A stretch of 64,000 nt of DNA from Lachnospiraceae bacterium. Lineage in GTDB: Bacteria > Bacillota > Clostridia > Lachnospirales > Lachnospiraceae. The position numbers and the translations under genes were made by a program. The notes beneath the pieces are model-generated. The model did not search any database, had not been told where the DNA came from, and was given only the letters and a program-made list of their open reading frames with translations. Positions 17,685 through 25,892 of the stretch are shown here, piece by piece (the stretch's first letter is position 1; every line of letters begins with the position of its first letter). The stretch spans positions 62,001 to 126,000 of the forward strand of contig CAJTIU010000011.1 of assembly GCA_910576335.1 (NCBI GenBank), in the 5' to 3' direction.

Positions 17685-19053
17685 GAAGTATGGGGCAGAT
17701 ACGGGAGGGTGTCTGCCTTTCTTGAAGACAAGAGTATTGTTTGTCTCTCTCGGATGCGATAAGAATCTGGTTGATTCAGAGGTAATGCTTGGACTTCTGG
17801 AGGATGGGGGATACCAGATTGTAGATGATGAGACAGAGGCAGATGTTATTGTGATTAATACCTGCTGCTTTATCCATGATGCCAAGGAGGAGAGTATCCA
17901 GACGATACTAGAGATGGCGGAATACAAGAAGACGGGGAATCTGAAAGCCCTAATTGTTACTGGCTGTCTTGCCCAGAGATATTACAAGGAGATCGGTACA
18001 GAGCTTCCGGAAGTGGACGCAGTGCTGGGAACGACAGCCTATGACAAGATTTGCGATGTGATAAAAAAGACGCTTGCAGGTAAGGGCAGCGTAACACTGG
18101 GGGATCTGGATGCCCTCCCGCTTCAGGAGACAAGGCGGCTTGTGACGACTGGAGGGCATTATGCGTATCTGAAAATTGCAGAGGGGTGCGACAAGCACTG
18201 TACGTACTGTATTATTCCAAAGCTTCGGGGCAGATACAGGAGTGTGCCAGTGGAACGCCTTGTGAAAGAGGCAGAAGAGCTTGCCGGGCAGGGGGTAAAG
18301 GAGCTGATTCTTGTGGCACAGGAGACAACGCTCTACGGAAAGGATCTCTACGGAGAAAAATCCCTGCACAGGCTTCTTAAGCGGCTGTGCCAGATCAGCG
18401 GTCTTAAGTGGATACGGATTCTCTACTGCTATCCGGAGGAGATCTACGATGAGCTGGTCCGGGTGATGAAGGAGGAAAAAAAGATCTGCCGCTATCTGGA
18501 TCTCCCGATTCAGCATGCCAGTGACGCAGTTTTGAAAGGGATGGGCAGGCGCACCTCAAAAAAACAGCTGAAGGAAATGATCGGAAGGCTCAGGGAGGAG
18601 ATCCCGGATATTACCCTTCGCACTACGCTGATCACTGGATTTCCTGGGGAGACTAAGGAGCAGCATAAAGAGCTTCTGGAATTTGTAGATGAGATGGAGT
18701 TCGACCGTCTGGGGGTATTTACTTATTCCCCGGAAGAGGACACGCCGGCGGCAGAGATGCCGGGACAGATTCCTGAGGAGGTAAAAGAAGAACGCCAGGC
18801 AGAGCTTATGGAGCTTCAGCAGGAGATTGCATTTGCACGGGCAGAGACGATGGAAGGACAGGAGATCCTTGTAATGATTGAGGGGAAGGTTGCCGACGAG
18901 AATGTCTATGTGGGGAGAACGCAAAAGGACGCCCCTAATGTGGACGGACTTATATTTATCAATACAGACAGGGAGATGATGTCCGGTGACTTTGCCCGGG
19001 TAAAGGTGACAGGGGCGTTGGAATATGATTTGATAGGAGAGTTAGTAGAATGA
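17677..19053 (+). CDS. rimO: ribosomal protein S12 methylthiotransferase RimO
   Basis: Radical SAM enzyme that adds a methylthio group to Asp of ribosomal protein S12. N-terminal UPF0004 domain with three Cys (SLGCDKN, NTCCF, TGCLAQRY), radical SAM motif GCDKHCTYCIIP and a C-terminal TRAM domain. The start is uncertain: the ATG at 17677 overlaps rpoZ by 8 bases and has a weak ribosome site, whereas a TTG at 17722 gives the family-like start (M)KTRVLFVSLGCDKN and has GGGAGGG 12 bases before it. The gene overlaps pgsA by 4 bases, so rimO and pgsA are translationally coupled. Confidence 0.93.
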   Translation: MNKKYGADTGGCLPFLKTRVLFVSLGCDKNLVDSEVMLGLLEDGGYQIVDDETEADVIVINTCCFIHDAKEESIQTILEMAEYKKTGNLKALIVTGCLAQRYYKEIGTELPEVDAVLGTTAYDKICDVIKKTLAGKGSVTLGDLDALPLQETRRLVTTGGHYAYLKIAEGCDKHCTYCIIPKLRGRYRSVPVERLVKEAEELAGQGVKELILVAQETTLYGKDLYGEKSLHRLLKRLCQISGLKWIRILYCYPEEIYDELVRVMKEEKKICRYLDLPIQHASDAVLKGMGRRTSKKQLKEMIGRLREEIPDITLRTTLITGFPGETKEQHKELLEFVDEMEFDRLGVFTYSPEEDTPAAEMPGQIPEEVKEERQAELMELQQEIAFARAETMEGQEILVMIEGKVADENVYVGRTQKDAPNVDGLIFINTDREMMSGDFARVKVTGALEYDLIGELVE

Positions 19054-19592
19054 ATTTACCAAATAAGCTGACAGTATTGAGAGTGGTTATGGTGCCGTTT
19101 TTCGTGTTTTTTATGCTGACGGATGTGGGAGGTGCGGCAAATAAGTGGATTGCTCTTGTGACTTTTTGTGCCGCGAGTCTTACGGATATGCTGGATGGGA
19201 AGATTGCCAGGGCGAGGAATCTTGTGACAAATTTCGGAAAGTTTATGGATCCGCTTGCAGACAAGCTTCTTGTCTGCTCAGCCATGATCTGCCTGATTCC
19301 TGCAGGGATGCTGGAGGCATGGTTTGTGATTGTGATCATTGCAAGGGAATTTATTATCAGCGGATTCCGGCTTGTAGCATCAGATAATGGAATTGTGATC
19401 GCGGCGAGCTACTGGGGAAAATTCAAGACCGTTTCCCAGATGGCAATGATTATTGTGCTGATTGCAGATCTTGGAGGGATATTTCAGGTGATTGGAATAG
19501 TCCTGATCTGGGTATCCTTAATCTTGACGGTTGTTTCTTTGATCGATTATGTGGCAAAGAATATAGAAGTACTTACAAAGGGAGGGATGTAG
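19050..19592 (+). CDS. pgsA: CDP-diacylglycerol--glycerol-3-phosphate 3-phosphatidyltransferase
   Basis: Membrane enzyme making phosphatidylglycerol phosphate, the committed step to phosphatidylglycerol. 180 residues with about four or five hydrophobic segments. The CDP-alcohol phosphotransferase motif is intact: D-x2-DG-x2-AR-x8-G-x3-D-x3-D, seen as DMLDGKIARAR followed by FGKFMDPLADK. It begins within the rimO stop (ATGA overlap), with GGAGAG 9 bases upstream, and is followed 2 bases later by cinA. Confidence 0.95.
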   Translation: MNLPNKLTVLRVVMVPFFVFFMLTDVGGAANKWIALVTFCAASLTDMLDGKIARARNLVTNFGKFMDPLADKLLVCSAMICLIPAGMLEAWFVIVIIAREFIISGFRLVASDNGIVIAASYWGKFKTVSQMAMIIVLIADLGGIFQVIGIVLIWVSLILTVVSLIDYVAKNIEVLTKGGM

Positions 19593-19594
19593 GA

Positions 19595-20845
19595 ATGACC
19601 GTAGAGCTTTTATCAGTAGGAACGGAGATTCTTCTGGGAAATATTGTAAATACGAATGCAGCATATCTGTCTGAACGCTGTGCTGCCCTTGGATTATCCT
19701 GTTATCATCAGAGTGTGGTAGGAGATAATGAGGAGCGTCTTGAGGAAACTTTACGGACAGCCCTTTCAAGATCAGATATTGTAATTCTCAGCGGGGGACT
19801 TGGGCCTACGAAAGATGACCTGACTAAGGAGGTGGCGGCGCGTGTATTCGGAAGAGAGCTTTATGAGGATGTGCATGTAAAGGAGTCCATTTCCGCATAT
19901 TTTCAGAAAATGAAACATGCCCAGATCACTGAAAATAACTGGAAACAGGCACTGGTACCGGAGGATGCCCGGGTGGTGGAGAATCATAATGGTACTGCGC
20001 CTGGTCTGATTTTGAAAGACGGGAAGGAAGGGAAGACCATGATCCTTCTTCCTGGCCCGCCGGATGAGCTGAAGCTTATGTTCGAAGAATCAATAGCCCC
20101 TTATCTAAACCAGCTCGAACCAGAAGGAATCTACTCTAAGATGGTAAAGCTATGCGGGATCGGGGAAAGTAAGGCAGAGACAGTCATCGCAGATCTGATG
20201 GAAGTTCAGACGAATCCCACAATTGCACCTTATGCCAAGTTAGGAGAGGTACATCTGCGTATCACGGCCAAGGCAGAAAGTGAGGAAAAGGCAGAAGCCC
20301 TGATACTTCCTGTACTTGAAGAGCTTCGCCGCCGTTTTGGAGAACTGATTTACACGGAAGAGGAGAAGGAGAATCTTGAAGATGTAATTGTCCGGATTCT
20401 GACGGAGAAAAAATTCACACTCACAACAGCAGAATCCTGTACTGGCGGTAAATTGGCAGGAAGAATTATGAATGTGGCGGGAGCTTCCGGCGTATATAAC
20501 GAAGGATATATAACTTATTCCAATGAGGCAAAGAGCAAGCTTCTCGGAGTGGCTGCCAGGACGCTTGAACAGTATGGTGCAGTGAGTCCGCAGACGGCAA
20601 GGGAGATGGCAGAGGGCGCAGCAAAAGCAGCGGACGCGGATACGGCGCTCAGTGTGACCGGAATCGCAGGGCCTGACGGCGGGACAGAGGAAAAGCCAGT
20701 GGGACTGGTTTATATCGGATGCTTTGTGAAGGGGCATACGCGTGTGGAGGAGTTCCGGTTTTCAGGAAACAGGCAGAAGAACCGGGACTATGCGGTAGTA
20801 AGAGCTCTTACACTGCTTCGGGAGGAGTTAAATTATACTAATTAA
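19595..20845 (+). CDS. cinA: CinA family protein (competence/damage-inducible; NMN deamidase-type C-terminus)
   Basis: 416 residues: an N-terminal MoCF/COG1058 domain (ADP-ribose pyrophosphatase type; SVGTEILLGNIVNTN, then GGLGPTKDD) and a C-terminal CinA domain (TTAESCTGGKLAGR, GIAGPDGGTEEKPVG) that in other bacteria deamidates nicotinamide mononucleotide in pyridine nucleotide salvage. It starts 2 bases after pgsA, the same order as in other Firmicutes, where recA often follows. Here the run ends with cinA and a strong hairpin; recA is not present. Confidence 0.93.
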   Translation: MTVELLSVGTEILLGNIVNTNAAYLSERCAALGLSCYHQSVVGDNEERLEETLRTALSRSDIVILSGGLGPTKDDLTKEVAARVFGRELYEDVHVKESISAYFQKMKHAQITENNWKQALVPEDARVVENHNGTAPGLILKDGKEGKTMILLPGPPDELKLMFEESIAPYLNQLEPEGIYSKMVKLCGIGESKAETVIADLMEVQTNPTIAPYAKLGEVHLRITAKAESEEKAEALILPVLEELRRRFGELIYTEEEKENLEDVIVRILTEKKFTLTTAESCTGGKLAGRIMNVAGASGVYNEGYITYSNEAKSKLLGVAARTLEQYGAVSPQTAREMAEGAAKAADADTALSVTGIAGPDGGTEEKPVGLVYIGCFVKGHTRVEEFRFSGNRQKNRDYAVVRALTLLREELNYTN

Positions 20846-20908
20846 CCGTATGTCTGGTCTGCTTTCCCGATAGCACATGTGTAAAAGACTCAGCGCAGCC
20901 AGATAATG

Positions 20909-20953
20909 ACTCTCTCCTGCCGGCGAGAAGTGAAAAACAGGGCAGGAGAGAGT
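20909..20953 (+). terminator. hairpin after cinA
   Basis: Perfect 13-bp stem with arms ACTCTCTCCTGCC (20909-20921) and GGCAGGAGAGAGT (20941-20953). No immediate T-run follows, so it may act as a terminator or mRNA 3' stabiliser. Just downstream (about 20967-21010) ATGGCGGTGATGGCGGTAAA is followed by a second AAATGGCGGTGAAA, a short direct repeat of unknown meaning. Confidence 0.5.
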
Positions 20954-21107
20954 ATTCAGAATAAAAAATGGCGGTGATGGCGGTAAAATGCACGGAAAAT
21001 GGCGGTGAAATAAGGAAACTAATAATTGACGAAATTTTAAATATATGAGAAAATAATGACGTATGGTGTTAAAGAAATAACAATACGTATTTGAAAGGAG
21101 TTTTAAA

Positions 21108-21800
21108 ATGATTTATTCACACGAAGTAGAAATGATGTGTCCGGTAGCCCAGGGTGCAAATCACGGACCGGCTCCGATTCCGGAAGAGGCGAAATGGGTA
21201 AAAGCAAAAGAGGTGAAGGACATTTCCGGTCTGACACACGGCATTGGCTGGTGTGCTCCTCAGCAGGGAACCTGTAAACTCACTTTGAACGTAAAGGAAG
21301 GAATTATCCAGGAGGCATTGGTTGAGACAATCGGATGTTCAGGTATGACCCATTCTGCAGCCATGGCATCTGAGATTCTTCCTGGTAAGACCATTTTGGA
21401 GGCACTTAATACAGACCTTGTCTGTGATGCGATTAATACGGCTATGAGAGAGCTGTTCCTGCAGATCGTATACGGAAGAACCCAGAGCGCATTTTCAGAG
21501 GACGGGCTTCCGGTCGGCGCAGGCCTTGAGGATCTTGGAAAGGGACTTCGCTCACAGGTTGGTACAATGTACGGAACACTGGCAAAGGGGCCTCGTTATC
21601 TTGAGATGGCAGAAGGTTATGTAACGGGCATTGCTTTGGACGAGAATGACGAGATCATCGGTTACCAGTTTGTAAGTCTTGGAAAATTGACTGACTTTAT
21701 CAAAGCAGGCGATACACCGAATGATGCATGGGAAAAGGCAAAAGGACAGTATGGACGTGTCGCTGACGCCGCAAAAATCATCGATCCAAGAAAAGAATAG
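21108..21800 (+). CDS. NifU/IscU-like iron-sulfur scaffold protein paired with GGGtGRT protein
   Basis: 230 residues. The middle part resembles an IscU-type scaffold with cysteines in GIGWCAPQQGTC and IGCSGMTHSAAMASE; there is an extra C-terminal domain (about 150-230). Proteins of this kind are annotated as iron-sulfur cluster assembly scaffold proteins in Clostridia and usually stand next to a GGGtGRT gene, as here. No cysteine desulfurase lies nearby. The start ATG follows AAAGGAG. The reaction and client proteins are unknown, and scaffold function is inferred from fold similarity only. Confidence 0.8.
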   Translation: MIYSHEVEMMCPVAQGANHGPAPIPEEAKWVKAKEVKDISGLTHGIGWCAPQQGTCKLTLNVKEGIIQEALVETIGCSGMTHSAAMASEILPGKTILEALNTDLVCDAINTAMRELFLQIVYGRTQSAFSEDGLPVGAGLEDLGKGLRSQVGTMYGTLAKGPRYLEMAEGYVTGIALDENDEIIGYQFVSLGKLTDFIKAGDTPNDAWEKAKGQYGRVADAAKIIDPRKE

Positions 21801-21943
21801 CCGCGATAAGCGGACACAGCAGACTGGCATGGGAGGACGATTCATGCGTGCATGAAATCGTCAGGACAGGATGCGAAGGCAGGACGTGCCGGATTGAACG
21901 GAGTTCTTATTACATAGCCACAAATAATCAGGAGGACAAGTAA

Positions 21944-22948
21944 ATGGCTTTATTTGAATCATATGAAAGAAGAATTGATAAAATCAATGAAGTATTAGGA
22001 AGCTATGGCATCGCTTCAATTGAAGAAGCTGAGAAGATTACAAAAGATGCCGGGCTTGATGTATATAACCAGGTAAAAGGTATCCAGCCGATTTGTTTTG
22101 AGAATGCGTGCTGGGCATATACAGTAGGTGCTGCAATTGCCATTAAGAAGGGCTGTAAGACAGCAGCAGATGCAGCGGCAGCAATCGGAGAAGGTCTTCA
22201 GGCTTTCTGCATTCCGGGTTCTGTAGCTGACCAGAGAAAGGTAGGTCTCGGACACGGTAATTTAGGAAAGATGCTCCTTGAAGAGGATACAGACTGCTTT
22301 GCATTCCTTGCGGGACATGAGTCATTCGCAGCGGCAGAGGGTGCGATCGGTATTGCGGAGAAGGCGAACAAGGTTCGTAAGAAACCGCTCCGCGTTATCC
22401 TGAACGGACTTGGAAAGGATGCTGCAAAGATTATTTCTAGAATTAACGGATTTACATATGTAGAGACAGAGTACGACTACTATACAGGAGAATTAAAAGA
22501 GGTTCAGAGAATTCCATACTCTGAAGGACTTCGCTCTAAAGTAAACTGCTACGGTGCAAATGATGTACGTGAGGGCGTTGCAATTATGCATAAGGAAGGC
22601 GTAGACGTGTCTATTACTGGTAATTCTACCAACCCGACACGTTTCCAGCATCCGGTTGCAGGTACATACAAGAAGGAGTGTATTGAGCAGGGCAAGAAGT
22701 ACTTCTCCGTAGCATCCGGCGGCGGTACAGGACGTACCCTTCATCCGGATAACATGGCAGCAGGACCGGCTTCCTATGGTATGACAGATACATTGGGACG
22801 TATGCATTCTGACGCACAGTTTGCAGGTTCCTCATCCGTACCGGCTCATGTTGAGATGATGGGGCTGATCGGGGCAGGAAATAACCCGATGGTAGGTATG
22901 ACAGTAGCTGTTGCAGTAAGTATTGAGGAAGCCATGTCCCAGAAATAG
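21944..22948 (+). CDS. GGGtGRT family protein
   Basis: 334 residues. The name-giving motif is visible as SGGGTGRTLHPDNMAAG around residue 253. The family (PF14057) is conserved in anaerobes and has no assigned function. The protein is rich in Ala and Gly, soluble, and contains scattered cysteines (for example PICFENACW and YGANDVREG context). It lies 143 bases after the NifU-like gene; the gap holds a GACGATT-CATGC/GCATG-AATCGTC hairpin (about 21839-21865). An intrinsic terminator follows, so the two genes form a closed unit. Confidence 0.88.
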   Translation: MALFESYERRIDKINEVLGSYGIASIEEAEKITKDAGLDVYNQVKGIQPICFENACWAYTVGAAIAIKKGCKTAADAAAAIGEGLQAFCIPGSVADQRKVGLGHGNLGKMLLEEDTDCFAFLAGHESFAAAEGAIGIAEKANKVRKKPLRVILNGLGKDAAKIISRINGFTYVETEYDYYTGELKEVQRIPYSEGLRSKVNCYGANDVREGVAIMHKEGVDVSITGNSTNPTRFQHPVAGTYKKECIEQGKKYFSVASGGGTGRTLHPDNMAAGPASYGMTDTLGRMHSDAQFAGSSSVPAHVEMMGLIGAGNNPMVGMTVAVAVSIEEAMSQK

Positions 22949-23014
22949 GGATCTTTTTACAGAGTAAAAAGATAACAGTCAATCTTTATTTGATTGTTTG
23001 AAGAGAAACGTAAG

Positions 23015-23056
23015 AAAGAGTTATGATACAAATTTGTGGTATCATAACTCTTTTTT
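23015..23056 (+). terminator. intrinsic terminator of the NifU-like/GGGtGRT unit
   Basis: Arms AAGAGTTATGATACAAA and its complement GTATCATAACTC enclose a short loop and are followed by TTTTTT. One of the clearest rho-independent terminators in the window. Confidence 0.85.
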
Positions 23057-23086
23057 GTAGATAGACATAATTTTCAAGTGAGATAC

Positions 23087-23213
23087 ATTGCCATTTTAGG
23101 AACATCCGGCGCAGGCAAAAGAGGACAGAACCGTAGAAAAGGCAATTTTTGTAGATGAGGCATGGAAACTTTTTGTGTCTAATGAACTGGCAGGAGAATT
23201 ACAAAGGCATTGA
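23087..23213 (+). pseudogene. remnant of a VirB4-like conjugation ATPase
   Basis: Two short pieces in different frames: IAILGTSGAGKR (a Walker A motif, from 23087) and, from 23124, DRTVEKAIFVDEAWKLFVS (a Walker B motif). The VDEAWKL form and the GTSGAGK loop are typical of VirB4/TraE-type ATPases of conjugative elements, in which they are about 200 residues apart. Here they are about 15 codons apart with a frameshift, so the gene was deleted internally and is dead. Following bases to 23250 keep another fragment (DDWELREL then KLGIG). This suggests a lost integrative element. Confidence 0.55.
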
Positions 23214-23309
23214 CGACTGGGAATTACGGGAATTATGAGAAAAGTTAGGTATAGGTTTTTGGATGTATCTTTGTTATAATATAGTTAATAGAGAAGGAGT
23301 GTGAATGAC

Positions 23310-25001
23310 ATGGTTAAAGGAAGAAAACGCCTTCCGGTGGGAGTGGAAAATTTTGAGCAGATTATTAACGATAACTATTATTATGTGGATAAGACAGGGC
23401 TGATTTCAGAACTGCTTCGTAACGGTGGAATGGTAAATCTCTTTACCAGACCAAGACGTTTTGGGAAAACCTTAAATATGAGTATGCTAGAACACTTTTT
23501 TTCCATAGAGAGAGAGCAGAGTATCTTTGATGGATTGGAAATTTCAAAAGAAACAAAACTGTGTGAAGCGTATATGGGGAAATATCCGGTTATTTCAATT
23601 TCCCTGAAAGGAATTAATGCTGCCACTTATGAGGCTGCATTTGATTTTGCGGTTCGAATTATGAAAAAAGTAGCCCGTAATGTCCAGTTCCTTTTGGAAA
23701 GTGACTCCTTAAGTGATTATGACAAGTTAGAATATAAGGAACTTTTGAATAATAATATGAGTGAGACTGCATTTTGTGGTGGATTGAAAATATTATCGGA
23801 ATTATTGGAGAAACATTATGGAACAAAAGTAATTCTATTAATTGATGAATATGATGTTCCATTAGCAAAAGCATTTGAAAACGGGTATTATGATCAGATG
23901 ATTTTTTTAATCCGTAGTTTATTGGAACAGGCATTGAAAACGAATGACAGCCTGAAATTTGCAGTAATGACAGGGTGTATGCGCATCTCAAAAGAAAGTA
24001 TCTTCACGGGACTTAATAATCTGAAAGTATTATCCATTACAGATGAGCGGTATGATGAATATTTTGGTTTTACGGATATGGAAGTAAGAGAAATGCTGAA
24101 GTATTATGAAATCGAAGATCATTATGAAGAAATCAAAAACTGGTATGACGGGTATCAGTCTGGCGGCGTAGAAGTGTACTGCCCCTGGGATGTATTGAAT
24201 TACTGCGATAAATTAAAAGATCATGCGGATTCTTTCCCGGAAAATTATTGGATCAACACTAGCAGTAATGATGCCGTTAAGAAATTTATTCAAATGTCCG
24301 ACAATTTTAAAACCAAGCGTGAGATTGAAACTTTGCTTGCCGGAGGGGAAATCATAAAAGAGATTCATGAGGAGTTGATTTATCCGGAAATGTATCAGTC
24401 TTTAGAGAACGTCTGGAGTCTTTTATTTATGACGGGATATTTAACGCAGCGTGGAAGGATTGATGCAAAGCGGTATAAACTTGCGATACCGAATCTGGAA
24501 ATCCGGAATATTTTTGAAACACAGATCATGGAATACTTTAAAGAGAGTGTTACAAAGGATGGCGATACGTTAAGCCGGTTCTGTGATGCCCTGAAAAACG
24601 GAGAAAAGGGGAAGGTAGGGGAAATTTTTGAAAGCTACCTGAAAAAGACCATCAGTATCCGGGACACGTTTGTGAGGAAAGCAAGTAAGGAGAACTTTTA
24701 TCATGGGATACTGCTTGGAATCCTGGGCGTGAAGGAAGAATGGTACGTATCCTCCAATCAGGAAAGCGGCGAAGGGTACAGCGATATCATCGCTGAAACT
24801 GAAAACAGTGAAACGGTCATCCTCATCGAAGTCAAGTATGCCAATGACGGAAATCTTGATCAGGCTTGTGAAAGGGCGTTGCAGCAGATAGAGGATAGGA
24901 AGTATGATGAAGAACTCCGGGAAAACGGAGTGGATAAAATTTTAAAATATGGGATTGCATGTTATATGAAACGCTGCAAAGTGGAACTGGCAGGGGAATA
25001 A
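23310..25001 (+). CDS. AAA ATPase with PD-(D/E)XK nuclease-like C-terminus (PF09820/PF08011 type)
   Basis: 563 residues. N-terminal AAA-ATPase-like domain with YYVDKTGLI, the modified P-loop RPRRFGKTLN near residue 48 and Walker B LLIDEYDVPL. The C-terminal region has the nuclease-like core GYSDIIAE followed by ILIEVKYA. This family is multi-copy in gut Firmicutes and Bacteroidetes, often near mobile elements; function is unproven. The ATG at 23310 lies 10 bases after GGAG; a GTG three codons earlier is too close. Base composition looks AT-richer than flanking core genes. A second, broken member is at 44343-45037. Confidence 0.85.
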   Translation: MVKGRKRLPVGVENFEQIINDNYYYVDKTGLISELLRNGGMVNLFTRPRRFGKTLNMSMLEHFFSIEREQSIFDGLEISKETKLCEAYMGKYPVISISLKGINAATYEAAFDFAVRIMKKVARNVQFLLESDSLSDYDKLEYKELLNNNMSETAFCGGLKILSELLEKHYGTKVILLIDEYDVPLAKAFENGYYDQMIFLIRSLLEQALKTNDSLKFAVMTGCMRISKESIFTGLNNLKVLSITDERYDEYFGFTDMEVREMLKYYEIEDHYEEIKNWYDGYQSGGVEVYCPWDVLNYCDKLKDHADSFPENYWINTSSNDAVKKFIQMSDNFKTKREIETLLAGGEIIKEIHEELIYPEMYQSLENVWSLLFMTGYLTQRGRIDAKRYKLAIPNLEIRNIFETQIMEYFKESVTKDGDTLSRFCDALKNGEKGKVGEIFESYLKKTISIRDTFVRKASKENFYHGILLGILGVKEEWYVSSNQESGEGYSDIIAETENSETVILIEVKYANDGNLDQACERALQQIEDRKYDEELRENGVDKILKYGIACYMKRCKVELAGE

Positions 25002-25013
25002 TACATCAGAAAT

Positions 25014-25607
25014 TTGCGATTGAAGAAATTGAAGAGTTGGAAACGCAGATGGCTGGCGGGAACGCTGGCTTTTCTTTTGTCCTGTTCCGCACTTGTATCT
25101 TTCAGAAATATGGTATTTGCAGCACCGGGAGATAAGGCGGCAGGAGAGGGTGAAAAGGCGGTGTTGAAGGATGCTGCCAGTGAAGACGGGCAGGGGTTTT
25201 TTGCGGACCGCCCGGATACCTGCTTTAGCACTTATCTGATCAGACCGGAAAAGGGTGACAGTTATGAAGTGACACGTAAGATTGTAGTTAAGCCCCGTGA
25301 GGATGGGAGTAAAGGGGCGGATGGCGGACAGAAAAGTACAAAAGAGGATACGGAGGAAAGTGATCCTGAGCCGGAACTTGTCCTGACAGAGGCATCTGAC
25401 GTACCGGAGAGCACAGATCATCTGAAACTGGATGTATCTCTAAAGAATGCAGCCTATTACAGAAAGTCCTTTATTATGGATATGTACCATATCCAATATC
25501 CTGAACAGAATCTCCCGTGGAAACAGCCAGTGTTTTCCGCTGACGAAGTATATGCTTTGGAAGAAGATGTGATCTGTGATTGGCTAAAGGGAAGTTTCCC
25601 CTATTGA
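25014..25607 (+). pseudogene. secreted protein remnant
   Basis: About 197 codons opening with TTG and no good ribosome site. The first 35 residues look like a signal peptide (KKLKSWKRRW then LAGTLAFLLSCSALVSF and VFAAP). The middle is charged and low in complexity (DGSKGADGG, EESDPEPE). The last part (YHIQYPEQNLPWKQPVFS) reads like a different protein and the frame ends in the middle of nowhere. Position next to the VirB4 fragment suggests an envelope protein of the same lost mobile element. I do not recognise the family. It could be a short real gene, but decay is likelier. Confidence 0.45.
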
Positions 25608-25668
25608 TGGTAGTGACAACAGAGGAGGCGGCAAAAGAAGGTAAGTTCTAAGAAATGGCGTAAAATCA

Positions 25669-25712
25669 AAGGCTATCACTGATGCAGATTGTCGGCGGTA
25701 GCCTTAAATTTT
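25669..25712 (+). terminator. probable terminator before the SOS polymerase cassette
   Basis: AAGGCTATC (25669-25677) pairs with GGTAGCCTT (25697-25705), followed by AAATTTT. It would stop transcription from the decayed region. Confidence 0.55.
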
Positions 25713-25779
25713 GCCGGGCAGCACACAGGTAACACACAAGTAGCACACATGAGGTCGCACAGCTTAAAGTAAATTTGTA

Positions 25780-25808
25780 TTGAAAACGAACGTAAGTTCT
25801 GCTATAAT
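25780..25808 (+). promoter_or_regulatory. SOS promoter: LexA box inside the promoter spacer
   Basis: TTGAAA (25780-25785), 17 bases, TATAAT (25803-25808). The spacer contains GAACGTAAGTTC (25788-25799), a perfect match to the Gram-positive LexA (DinR) operator GAAC-N4-GTTC. LexA bound here would block both core elements, so the downstream polymerase should be DNA-damage inducible. Confidence 0.85.
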
Positions 25809-25892
25809 ACAATAAGTAAGATGCTGGGGGAAGAACCCAAAGCAAACTAACAGAGAGCTTTTGCTCAAACACGCTCTGGGGAGGTGATCGTT

